64,000 nt of DNA from Pseudoscleropodium purum (Eukaryota > Streptophyta > Bryopsida > Hypnales > Brachytheciaceae): the NCBI GenBank assembly GCA_963969395.1, contig OZ017795.1, forward strand, positions 38,421,063-38,485,062. The letters are read 5' to 3'. Of the stretch, positions 1 through 11,700 are shown piece by piece. Every line of letters begins with the position of its first letter. The first letter of the stretch is position 1. The notes under the pieces were generated by a model. That model made no database searches. It was not told the DNA's origin and worked only from the letters and a program-made list of their open reading frames with translations. Made by a program: the position numbers and the translations under genes.

Positions 1-1050
1 GCATCTTAAGAAGAAATGGTTCATAATTGTTGGTGTCAAAGTTCTCTACATAATTTCTGAAGCAAAGATTGTTTTTGGTGAAAATTTTCTATGATGCCTC
101 CTCTGAGTCAAAAAATTGCTCTAAGCGTTTGAAGCCTAATCAAGTATCTACATAACTCAAAAAAGGCTCTTCGGTTTTGAGGAGCCTAATTTTGGTCCTA
201 AGGTCTTTTGTTAAATTTTTTCTAAAGGTGTCTTTTTTTCCTTTTTCTTTGTGATGCTCTTTTTAAATCAAAAAAATACTCCTCAAAACTCAAAAATGGC
301 TCCTTGATTTCAAAGTGCCATACTTTGGTATCAAAGACTTCTGATTTCAATGAAGGTTCTTTAAAGCCATAAGAAGGCTCCTTGATTTCGAGGAGGCATT
401 TCTTAGTGCCAACTAATTTTGTTTGGGTGTCATTTGAGAAATTCCAACCCAATAGTACCATTTGAAATATTTGTAATATAAATGTATTCAAACATTTATG
501 TACTAACTTCTATGATTATTTTCTAACTCTAATATTTTCCAATAAAATATACATATTCAAATGACATTGAATTTACACATTAGAAATCCAATCATATCTT
601 TTTGTTGAATGAAAATACTTTTTAGAGCTCAAATTATATAAGACTTTAGTTTGCATCTGCCATTAATGAAGGGTTTCATGATTTTTTTGTGGATAATATT
701 GTATCAATTGTGAGGAACAATAGATGTATTTCATCCAAAAAGTTGAAGTCCTTTTACAATTCATCAAAATTCATTCATCCCCATTGATCTATAATCATCC
801 TCTCTATATGCATTTCAATCCATATGTCTTTATTTCAAAACATGGATATTCAATATTTATGGTATAATATTCCTTACCCTTTTGTCAAATCAAAAGATCT
901 TAATGCTCATTGCTCATTGCTCAATGCTCGTTGCTCCTTGTTCCTTGCTCATACTTTAGCAACCTTGCAAATTTTTTAAGTGAGAGTTGATTTAGAAAAG
1001 TGGGATTGAGAGGAAATTCATGCCCAAGCTTTTTGGAGGATGGCTTGACA
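1..1050. other. AT-rich stretch, no gene seen
   Basis: I see no supported coding region. Several short phrases built on 'ggctcctt...gatttcaaag' recur loosely between about 160 and 420 and look like degenerate low-copy repeats. Positions 905-950 hold an imperfect 'tgctcattgctc' tandem. Confidence 0.5.
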
Positions 1051-1063
1051 CATCTTTGAACGG

Positions 1064-3153
1064 TTGCATGTTCACATTGACTCAAAAACAAGGGTTTTCT
1101 ATCCAAGAACTCCAAACTTGCCTTTGATACTTGAGTGTTCAAGAACTTTTTCGCCAATACTGGAAGGACCTGATAAAGATGCTGCTAAAGACCATCCTAG
1201 ACTAGTCTCACAGGACGAGTTTTCTAGTGAAGAGAAAGAGCCAAAAGAAGTTGCACTAGTGAAGAAAAAGCGCAAACCAAGAGAAAAGAAGACTTCAAAG
1301 AAAATGGTGAAAGACATTACTACAAAGGATGACACCCCCTCTTCATCCATACTAGTGTTTGTTCTTGCACCTCCTCTTTCTGTCATGCCTTAGCCTCCAC
1401 TAAAAGTGATTGATATAACTCGCTCTCATTGCCTTCTAACTTTTATGTCTTTTTCAAAAGATGTCTTTGCTTCATCAGAATACATTGCTAGATCAGCAAT
1501 TCAACCCGATAGATATAGTATTGAACCTGAAGCTCTACTTCTTCCATCGTCAATTTTTGCAATGCTTAGCATCAAAGAAAAGACCTCAAACAATGCACCA
1601 ACATGGGATCAAGTGCTTGCTTTTGCAAAGTAGGTAAAATCTATACTCTCTAGCCTTCTTGTAATTTTCTCATTTCATTATACATTAAGTTATAAGTATA
1701 GAATTGTAATTCATTAATACATCTGAAAGTGTGCATTTTCTAATGTTAAGGTTGGGACAAAGCAGGTGCAAACTTTTGGAAGCAATGTGAAGCTTGGTCT
1801 ATACTTTAATTTGATTGTTGCTAATATCCAAGATGGACTACCAATTCCCAATGTCTTGGTTCCACCTTCTCATGTTCTTACTTGAAACATATTGAATGAA
1901 AAGGAGGTCATTGAACCCATATTTGAGTTTGCTTCAAAGTATATTCATGATGATGGAGCAATTTTATTGTTCCACCTAAAGAATGGAAAGGTAAGGGAAT
2001 TTACCTTTGAACACGTTGATATATATGGCTTTTGTCTACTTAATTCTTAGATGGACATAAATAAATTGAAGCTTTCCAGTTACAAAAAATACAAACGTTG
2101 AGTAAGCTCCATTCATATTCCCTTCACTTATAAATTTTAATGCTTCAATCTACTTACCAACATTGAGTTTGTCAAGTACTTATTGTCATCTTCTTTATCC
2201 TTGGCAATTGCAACGTTTTTGGATTCTTCTTTTTGTACAAAATAAATGGAAAGAAACATCAGTAGCATCTAAGTTTTCCATCTACATGAATCAACAACTT
2301 AGCAATGCAGGCACCGACCTTGAAAAAGCGGATCTACTCCACAACTTCACCTCTATACAAACTTACCTTATAAATGGTGCAATTCTATAGAGAGGTGCCC
2401 ATGAAAAGGATTCTCTATTTGTATAGCTATTAATTGAGGCATTCTCAAATCCTAGTAATGTTGTACTAGACTATTATGCATCTACATATAACTCTCATTA
2501 GTTATCATTTTCTAAATCATGTTTTTGCTAAATTATATATAACATTTTTGTTGGAACTAATGATGTTGCATTCATTGAATAGGAGCATCCTTCTATGTAT
2601 GTCACAACATTGGACGTCATTTGGTGGCTTTAGAGAGTGATGGTGAAATATTCAAAGCTCTCTTTCAACCATTAAACACTCCTCCTTCTATCACAACCAT
2701 CCAAACCAAATGCCCTATACCTATAGTGGTTGATGATTCTGATGATAAGGACATTGTAAAACTGTCTGTATGACCCAAAAAGAGACAATGTTGTAAATAA
2801 ATTGTTTTTTGGTTTTATACATGTCTTTATTTCCTTTTCTTGTGCAATATCTTAAACTTTATTCAAAGGTTCTAATTGTTTATTTGTTGCATCTTATGGA
2901 GATGATACTCTCCAACATTTTGTGTTGTCACCTTCTTCAAGTTCCAAGAGTTTACCATGTTGCATTGAGACTTTAGCAACAGCTATGGCAAAGGCTCCAT
3001 TGCTCGTTTCTATTGTTAAATGCCACTCATACAATGTTGTTGTTAGACAATTTTTAAACCTTGAAGCCAATGTTGAGACATCAAGACTTACTTGCAATGA
3101 TAGAAGTGAAGCCAATGATTCTTCTTCTCTAATGTGTGGTACTGGATCAAATT
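1064..3153 (+). pseudogene. decayed beta-class DNA amino-methyltransferase-like gene with introns
   Basis: Four or five coding blocks can be read on the plus strand. Block 1 (1064-1633) is one frame broken by TAG at 1391-1393. It has a Lys/Arg-rich stretch (KKKRKPREKK) and ends TWDQVLAFAK. Block 2 (1751-2098) encodes FNLIVANIQDGLP and then KYIHDDGAILLFH, with stops at 1883-1885 and 2048-2050. Block 3 (2163-2487) has stops at 2388-2390 and 2424-2426 and ends LIEAFSNPSNVVLDYYAST. Block 4 (2585-2773) begins ASFYVCHNIGRHLVALESD. A further open frame at 2880-3153 could be a last exon. Blocks 3 and 4 join across an AG acceptor at 2582 into a motif I / motif II arrangement typical of N6/N4 amino-methyltransferases (PF01555 type). 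The motif IV-like block lies before motif I, which is the beta-class order. Known for the family: transfer of methyl from SAM to adenine or cytosine amino groups in DNA. Here the DPPY-type catalytic motif is not intact (ANIQDG) and there are at least five stops, so I infer no activity. The N-terminal block is not recognised. Confidence 0.5.
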
Positions 3154-3159
3154 GATCTT

Positions 3160-4700
3160 GTTCTAAACACTAATGTTGTTATCTGATTATCTAATGTGAT
3201 GTAGTGAGACTAAAAAGGCCACTACAATCTTGCGCATTATTACATTTTTGAATTTTTTTGTATTCTTATGACCCTTGGTATAGCAGTAAAAGTCATCATC
3301 ATTCTATTTGACACCCATTTTAAAAGACATCTTCATTTTAGAAGACAACTTCTAGAAATTTTTGTAGATTGAATATTTTTTTCTCAATTGGAAACATGGT
3401 GTACAACTTAGATATAAACATGCAATTAGAGCTTGTAAATTTTGATGTGAACATACATAGAAATAAATTCAACAAATCTCAATAATGCTTGAAAAGAATT
3501 ATAAATTGTAATTGGAAACAATACCCTCTCTAAAATGGTTTCATAATATGATCTAAGCACATTTCCCTAGTTTCTTAGAAGTCACAATAAACCTTAGATC
3601 TGAAGTACTTTGTACTTGAACCTTACTCTAAATAAATAATCATAATTTGTAATCATCCCAATTATTTTACATTCAATGCTATAAACAACAAATGAATTTC
3701 ATCCAACAAAGTTAAGTATATAAACTCATCCAACTCCATTCATGAACATTTATCCTCTTTGGGTACATTTATAGGCATATATATTTCTATCCTATACCAC
3801 AAATATAGACATTTTATAGTAAAAATTCTGACCTATGACCAAGAAAAAGTCATAGCTCATAGTTACCACTATCTACAATCATAGGTCTTTGTTCTAAAAA
3901 AATGTAGGCTCACACTCACAAGCTCACAAACTAGCATCCTTGCTTAGGTATAGTCATGTAAGTAATGTTTTTACAATAATTGCAATGGTTGTATATAAGA
4001 ATGTTAAAAAATAAGGGTGCAAAACATTAACCCTTTAACTTCAATTCTAGTTCATATATTGTCTTTTTTCTTTGACCTTCCATAAGTAATGTTGAATGGT
4101 TAATAATCAATGTAGTACATCGTACCATTCTAAAATGTAAATTAGATGAATTCTTATAAAATCAAATTTTTTATTAAACTAAAACATTAGAGGTATAGGG
4201 GGAAAAAAAAGGTTGGAAGTTAATCATGAGTTTATCCAACTTTGAAATTGCACAAGAAATAAAGTAAATATATTCCATTAAATTAGTTGCAAACTTACAA
4301 ACTCAATTGTATTGTACATTCAATTTCTAAAGTTAAGCCTTTCAAAGTATCAAAAATTGTTTTAATCCATATTGTAACCAAAAGAATGAGAAAATCAAAC
4401 AAACCAAACTATAAAACTTATGATTCAATCAACTAAATTCATATTTGAAATATCCTTCTTAAGCTTAATTTATCCATTCATATTAAATGCAAACTTCAAT
4501 CTTTTAATTTAATTTTATAAGATTGTTGGTTGTCTAATATTATAAAAGATCTCTATTAGTTTCATAAAAAATTGTCATTTTTATAATTTTCTACCTAAAA
4601 GTGAAAACCAATTGGTAAATATAACAAAAATAATTCAAATAATTTGGAATTTCTTTTCAACTTACAAATAACATTGAAGGAATAATGTGAAGTATTCTCA
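3160..4700. other. AT-rich intergenic, no gene seen
   Basis: No coding region is supported. A TTAACCC terminus-like motif lies at 4027-4033 with no partner found. Confidence 0.5.
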
Positions 4701-4711
4701 AGTAGAAATAG

Positions 4712-4758
4712 AACCTCTCTTAGTGCATGTTACTAGGACTAATGCACTAAGAGAAGTT
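4712..4758. repeat. short hairpin (17-bp arms)
   Basis: Arms 4712-4728 and 4742-4758 are inverted copies with one mismatch and a 13-nt loop. The core is TCTCTTAGTGCAT against ATGCACTAAGAGA. It may be the remnant of a fold-back element. Nothing links it to a gene. Confidence 0.6.
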
Positions 4759-4884
4759 TATGTAGTTACAAAGTTCATAGGAACATGTGTCTTTCCTAGA
4801 AGGGCCACAAGAACACATGTCTCTCCATCTTGACAACATACACAGACTACCTATTCTTTGCTAACTCTCTTATTACCATCAAAT

Positions 4885-5165
4885 GTTTTTTGGGGGGTTG
4901 GGAGGGCCGTCTGGGTTTGTTCCTGGCGATATTTCCCAAGCAGTTCGGGTTTGGCCGTTGTCAAAAAAAAAAATTTAATTTTAAAATGCAAAAAAAAACT
5001 GAAAAGAATTTTTTTTTTTTAATTTTTTTTTTTAATTTTAAAAAGTGACATGGCAATAATTGTGCCACATTGCGCAACTTCTACGAGGCAATGTACCAAG
5101 TCTTAGAACGCAGATTTAGGCAAAGGAACTCACGACCTTCCCAGGGGGCTGAATCTCATCTAATG
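4885..5165 (+). repeat. G-run repeat family D, copy 1
   Basis: A dispersed element of about 270 bp. It starts with a T-run then GGGGGG and the phrase GGAGGGCCGT, followed by TTTGTTCC. The middle is a long A/T tract, and the end has GACATGGCAATAATTGTGCC, an AACTCACGACC phrase and ATCTCATCTAATG. Four copies are visible in this window (here, about 5551, about 31234, and inverted near 58945-59230). There is no coding capacity. Whether it is a SINE, a MITE or part of an LTR is undecided. Confidence 0.65.
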
Positions 5166-5550
5166 ATATTCTGTAGTACTAGATGTTGTAGTGAGAGAAG
5201 TTCTACCTGTAATCATTTCATTTTGCACCAAAATACATTTAGCAATGACTACCATCAACTTATATTTAGAAATTTTAGATTTATAAAAATAGAATAGAAA
5301 ATAAACTACTTCATCCTTTCATGTTTTCAATTGATCTCAAGAGGACCATTTTTCTACCAAAGGGACAAAAGGATTTTTTTGGTAGGCTTATAACTTCTAT
5401 TTTGCTTTGGTATTTTAGAGCTTTTTCTAGATATACATGTACATAATTTTCTCATAAAAAGAGTTTGTTGTTTAGGAAGAACATTTTTTTGGCAAAAATG
5501 GAGTTTCAAAGACAAATCAAGTTTGGAATAAGTCTTTAACCATTAGAAGA

Positions 5551-5800
5551 GTTCTTTTTTTTTGGGGGGGGGGTAGGAGGGCCATTTTAGACTTGTTCCC
5601 TATGTAGTTAAAGAATACCAGACTATTAGAATTTTTTTTGAAAAAAAAAATTAAGAATGAAAAATTAAAATATAAAAAATATATATATTTAAAAAAGGAC
5701 ATGGCAATTGTTGTGCTAGGTCAAACAACTACCATTAGTTCCGATAGGTTGAAAACCCTAGGGAACTCATAGCCCTCCAAACTAAGTAAATCTCCACTAA
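5551..5800 (+). repeat. G-run repeat family D, copy 2
   Basis: Same order as copy 1: a T-run and ten G's, GGAGGGCCATTTTAGACTTG, an A/T-rich core, GGACATGGCAATTGTTGTGC, then GAACTCATAGCCCTCC. It lies about 390 bp after copy 1 in the same orientation, but is more diverged. Confidence 0.6.
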
Positions 5801-7214
5801 TGTTTGAAGGGGGGCAATAGATGGGGCAAAGAAAAAGTTGAGGAGGGTAGTGGGTGAAGTGATTTAAAAAAATGTGAGGGCTTGGCACAATTTTGACATT
5901 GAAAATTTGAATGTAGATTGCAAGAGCATTTTTTTAAAATCCAACACGTAATTGGGAAAATTATTAAGATTTAGCTTCTAACATTATAAATTACACCTCC
6001 TTATTCTAAGAATTGTGAACACACAAAGCCTCCAAAGTTGCTTGCTAAAGGTTTTAAAAAGAAAACTTAATGTAAATTGTAAGGGTAATATTTCTTCACA
6101 TCAAACATGCAACATACTGTCATAAAGTCCTTCAAATAGCGCTCCTAATGGTATAAAATACAAATGAGAACACACAAAGTCTCTAAAGTCATTGCGTATG
6201 ATTTGCCACATTCCATATCAAAGGAACTATGGTTGGGAACTAAAGGAGAACATAATAGGACCCTTTATTCAAAGATGCCTAATGAGTTTGACTCAATAAT
6301 GTGTACAATAGTCTCTAATATATATAGAAAATAAAAGATTTAGTTCTTTTTTATTTATTTCTTGAGGCTTGTATAGGACCAATAAATCTTTTGATTCAAC
6401 ATTGGAATTCTTGGGGGGGGTTTAGTATGTGGTGGGATACATGCAAACCTTTGCAAAAAAAGTCTATTATATAATTGTCAATATGTAGGACATCCTTGCA
6501 TTGCAAGATTTTTTGGGATGTATTCCACCTTTTTTTTACCCATGAAAATTGGTGAAAGTATGCCTAAGATGATCTTGAATATGCTAGATTTTTAATTTCA
6601 AAATTTATCGTACAAAATTTTTCCACAATTGATGGTTAAAGTCATGAAGAACTCTTGGGTATGATTAAAAGAAATGTAATTCACTTCAAATTGCAATTTC
6701 TTGAAGGATCAAACTTTAGGAAATTCCTATGACATGTTCTTATAGAAGTTTAGAAGGTAAGATCCTATAGTTAAATTTCCCCCAAAAAATCATCTTTTGA
6801 TTTTATTCACTAGGAATTGGCAATTTTGAGTGATTTTTGACTCATGAAAGGTTTTAATCCTCTAGGATTAAATCATGTTAGAAAAAGAACATTTTGAAAG
6901 CTACAATTGAGTTTGACCCAATTGAAAATCACCACTTCACAATTATAGGCCCAAAATTCAAATTGCAACAATTTATTGAATTTCAGAAATTTTTCAAAAT
7001 CTCAAAGTAGAATAGAAGCTAGACTTGATACACTTCATTTCAGTAGTTGGAATTGAATTCCCAAAAGATCATTTTTATGGCTAAAATTCAGTTGAAGGTA
7101 AAGAAGTAGTAGTTCAAATCCATGGATGACATTTTCTTGCACAGGAAAGTCAAAAAATATCACAGGGAGAAAAAAATTCGAAACCATTCATTGATGTTAG
7201 GTCAAGCAACTCCT
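5801..7214. other. AT-rich intergenic, no gene seen
   Basis: No supported gene. A G-run (6413-6420) is followed by TTTAGTATGTGG. It resembles the start of family D, but the rest of the element is not recognisable. Confidence 0.4.
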
Positions 7215-7349
7215 CCAAATGAAAAAACATTATTTTCCATCCTAGGGACCTTCCCTGAAATCATCCAAGGCACTCAAATGTCCAAATGAAAAAAACATTA
7301 TTTTCCGTCCCAGAGGCCTTCCCTGAAATCATTTAAAGCACTCAAATGT
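7215..7349. repeat. tandem duplication, 2 x 67-68 bp
   Basis: Units 7215-7281 and 7282-7349 both run from CCAAATGAAAAAA through CATTATTTTCC, CCTTCCCTGAAATCAT and CACTCAAATGT, with a few substitutions. They are followed at 7364-7370 by GGGTTAA, a terminus of the type described for the TTAA elements. Confidence 0.85.
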
Positions 7350-7379
7350 CCTCAGGCATTTCAGGGTTAATGATCATGT

Positions 7380-8716
7380 GCCACATAAGTATAATTTCAA
7401 AGATGTGAAAGGATCAGCACGACCAAATAAACTTGCAATTTTGGATTGCAAATCATTCAATCTGCCATTCACAATTGGGAATACTGCACACCTCAGATTA
7501 TTTTAGCACAGGCCATTTAAAGAGTAAAAGCAGTTGCCTCCACTCTTTCTCGAGATACATGAAAATCCCATATATATTTCCTGAAATACTGATTACAATA
7601 ATTATCACAGAGAGCCAGGTACTGTACTCTGCTTTGTCTGCAACACTCAAAAGTCCTGACCTAGAGTGATACCTTGCTAAAATCTTATTACAAATTCCTT
7701 GTGACAGCAACTGAATTGAAACCCTGAGTACAAGAAAAGGGAATTTCTGAAGGGGGCCGAGGGAGAGTACCGGTACATATACTGTACTAATTCTCCTGCC
7801 AGACTCGCGCTGCGCTCCACTTACAAATGCCCTTGTGTACTCCCAATCGGTTTAGGTAGTTTATTTTACACCAGAGTATTATTATGTCAAATTGCACCAC
7901 TCACCAAACCTATGACGAATATCAATACTATTGTAGACCTTATTTTACCATGAATTCCTTGGCTACATAACATGGCCAAAAAAGTCTGAACTTAAAAAAA
8001 AAAAAAGACATAATGTTCATAAATGTATCTACGGTACATGTACATGATCCAAGATGAAGGAAACATGATCTTGACTCTCAAGGCCCTTGGTAATCCACAA
8101 CGGGGTAAAGGGCACGGGCGCTTAATCAATGACTCCTACCAGTCCTTACAAGGTCCAACATGGGTATAGCGAAGCGGAGGAGATTCGAAACCATCCCATT
8201 GTAACCCAAATTTGGCGGAGGAGACATGACAAGCAACTCCAGAATGAGGCCGATACCTGAGGGCTTCCCACATACTGGCCTCCTGGCGCAAAGTATCCTT
8301 CTTGGCCAAAGGAGATTCAGCGAACTAACCAGACTGGAAAAGGTCAAGTTGTAACCCGGTATCTTCCAAACCTCTATCTCCCAGTACTGTGGTGGCTCTT
8401 GAGCACTTTTGAATGCACAACTAAATATACTGCTGCTGACAAGTGCTTCAATGCCTCACAGATTGTTACGATAGAATTCAACTCATATCCCTAACATGTC
8501 AACATGTCACAGAAGATGGCATGCAAAGCTTCTAATGAGCGAGTTTCCCACAGTTTTCTATCTTGATTCATGAGCGCACCAACAATGAGGGAGGAATACT
8601 GCTACTGTGCAAGAGACTCCAAGATTATGCCTGGCTCGCAGACTTATCCGGTCTGACAGCTTGCATGGCTTGCACAATCAATTCTATGTCAGCAAGCCGT
8701 TCCACATCACAACTCC
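7380..8716 (-). other. 3' flank / possible 3' UTR of the MAP70 gene
   Basis: This stretch lies beyond the MAP70 stop codon, is less AT-rich than the rest of the window, and has no convincing reading frame. A minus-strand AATAAA at 7860-7865 is a candidate polyadenylation signal, implying a 3' UTR of about 0.85 kb. At about 8180-8197 the minus strand reads GGTTTCGAATCTCC, which resembles a tRNA/SINE B box, but no matching A box was convincing. Confidence 0.3.
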
Positions 8717-11700
8717 TCAGGGGGTCTGCCTCAGGGTACCATTGGATAATCTGCAGACCAAAAGCGCAAACTAATTAAAAAGATATCAAAAATTTAAGGT
8801 CTACTTCAGCTGAACGTTCATCTGAAATCAGCTAGAAACAAAAAACAACTTGAGATGCGAAGCTTATATTATTGGAAGTACCTTCCGGAAAGAGAAAGCC
8901 GCTGTGAACTATTTACAGGTTCCTTTGACACACTGAGCCGCCTGGTTCTCCGGTCCTGATCCTTGTCAACTCTCATCGCAGCTACCTCTTTCTCCATTAC
9001 TGTAACTTCTCTGCGCATTTTCTTGGCTTCTACCTCCATAGCTTTGCTCAGAGTGTCGACTTTCTTGGAGAGCATCTGTGGTAAATGAGGCAAAAATCAG
9101 TATGCAATTATGGGAAAATTAACTATTTCCGTAATTCAAAATTTAAACCTACTCTTAATGTAGTGTGCCCGACAAAGAGACGCACCTCTATAGCATTGTC
9201 TTTGTCTTTGATACTCTGGTCCTTCTCCTGCGAAGCTTTTCTTAAAACAATGACTTCCTTCTGTAACATATCGTACAGCACTCCCGAGACAGTGTCGTTT
9301 ACACTTTCCGTAGAACCTTCCGCTGGAGCAGTAGATTCTGCTGCACCAACAGCTTCCACTCTCTGCTTCACATCGACAGTTGCCTGCTCAGGTTCAGGGT
9401 TTACAGGTTCAGTACTTACGGCTACTTCAGGAGTTGAAGTCTTCCTGACTGTCCGCAGCTCTTCAAATCCATTCGTAAATGGCTTTACCACAGAAAGTGG
9501 TCCCTCATCGCATGATTGACCTCCGTCAAAAGATTTGGACGTCATTCTTCCGCTTTTCAGAATTGGACCCGTCATGGATCTCAATTGGGTTACAGCAGAT
9601 CGCCTCGTCCTGGAACCATTGGCAAGTACCTTTGCTCCTTCATCTGGTCCACTTGACCTCCGCGCATATCCGTTGCTTGTGACACTGGAACTTCGCTTTG
9701 CTTCAACTGCGGGCCGGCGAATTGTGCCGTTTCCAGACTTCAACCCTTCCTCAAGAACTTTCAGACGAAGTTGAAGTTTTTCCTGTACAAAAGGAAAAAG
9801 TCAGTGCCAGGCTGCAAAATTCTAATTTCTGCATCTCAAAGCAAGCAGTCGAATATTCATTGTACCTTCAGCTGTGCTTCGGTCTTGGCAGTCTTCTCCG
9901 CAGACGCTAGCTTCTCACGAAGTTGCTGCATATCACCCTGTTTGCACATCGCACGAACTTGATAAGTAAGCATTAGGAGGGCGAGGAGTGGCAAACCACT
10001 GTCGAATCCCATAATCCAAGAAGGAAATATATAAACCCAAGAAACAGTACATGTTGCCTCTCACATGAAGATGACATCATATGACAAATGGCCATTCGAA
10101 AATACAACTACAGACTACTTGATAATAAGAGTCAAGGATTAATCAGACTGGAGAGCCTGGAGTCGCTACCTGTAAGAACCTCCGTTCTTCAAGCCACTGC
10201 TTTACAGGCATGACCTTTTCGCTTTCATCCTTCCAATCATTAGCAACCACAGAGGCCACTCTGTTTGCACTGATTTTGGCTCTTGCAAGTTCACGTTCCA
10301 AGGTCCGCTTTACTTCCTACAACATGAAATCGATGAAAATCAGCAGAAAGAGACTTGACTAAAGTTGGAAATCTCCGTTATATGAGGAATAAAAATGTCA
10401 TCACCCTTGACTCTGCGGAAGGATTTCTAGACACGGTATTATGCACATACTTCAGACACTTAAAATATTTAGATTCAAGCTTCTTCACGTGTGCTGACCC
10501 AACTTAATATCCCAGAGCTCAGCTGTACAATATTTGAAATGGTAAGATCGAACTCGATTAACAGAAAAGCTCAAGTTTGAAATCAGTACGAAAAGCTTAT
10601 ATCCAAACATAGCTACAACGCAGCAGCAACCCACGATCAGAGAGATCAACAGCTCAAAGAATAGCCACTCAAGAGTACACGATACAAAAACATTGTAAGG
10701 ACTAATTCTCTTTCTCACCATCAGTTCCTGGACTTGACGCTGAAAGTCACGAGCAGCATTCACCGCAGCCCCTCCAGCTAGGACCGCTTCCTCCAGGTCG
10801 CGAATTGTTGAGCTAAGTTTCTCAACCTCATTCACTTTGCTTCTGTGCATTTTATCCAGGATTTTATTCTCTTCCTGCCAACAAACTTACTCTCAGTTGC
10901 AGACCTCTTGTAATTGCCCCCAACAACTTCATAAAGAAAGGAGTAGTTTGCTATATGCAGAAGATGCGGTAAGATTTTTAGAGCACCTGACAAATCTCTA
11001 TCTGCTTGAGGAGCTCCTGATTGCGGTTCTGTAGGTCGTCCACCATAGCGGCCTTAGCCTCAGCAGCTTGGACAGTTTTCTCTGCCTCAAGAAGTGCCGC
11101 CTCCTTCGACTTTGTCAAGCGATCTAGAGCTCTATTGGTATCTTGTAGCTTTGCAATCTGTCATGTCACGAATAACACAAGCTTGACAGTGAGTCGAGGT
11201 CCAGGACGGGGTTGACCACCACAGAAAACAATTCAGAGAAGATTTGGAATAGGTTTCCAAGATAGGAATTACACCTCCAACAGCAAACCTGCTGAAAAGA
11301 GAGCATGATACTTGACTCTAGCTCCACATTGAAGATATGAAGAGAACAATCCTCTTTCAATATCTACAGTAGAATTTTAACCGGTTAACCGGAACAGAGG
11401 ATGAGAGTTATCAATGCCGAAACCGAAACGAGACTCCGATGAAATAATTCCAACTGACCTCATGTCGTGAAACCTTCAACTCAGCCTCCAATGGAGCAAG
11501 GATAACCTCAAGTGAAGGCATATCGTTATCCTTTTGAGAAGCCTGAACCCTTCGTAGAGTAGCTTCTGCTGCATTCTGTGCGGTGACTGCTGCTTTTTTC
11601 TCGTCATTGATTCTCTTCACTTCAAGATTCTGTCAAACCTCAGTGAGATTAGAAATATTAGTTGCTCGTGGTACCAGTACGCATAAACTCTACTGCCAGC

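Noticed and set aside
1099..1386. Minus-strand frame of 95 codons opposite the methyltransferase remnant
   Set aside because: Shadow of the plus-strand frame, with no family features.
8126..8347. Minus-strand 73-codon frame just downstream of MAP70 as an extra exon
   Set aside because: The MAP70 reading frame already ends at 8717 or 8869, and the peptide does not match the family.
9085..9774. Several plus-strand open frames across MAP70 exon 9
   Set aside because: Antisense shadows of the confirmed 597-bp exon.
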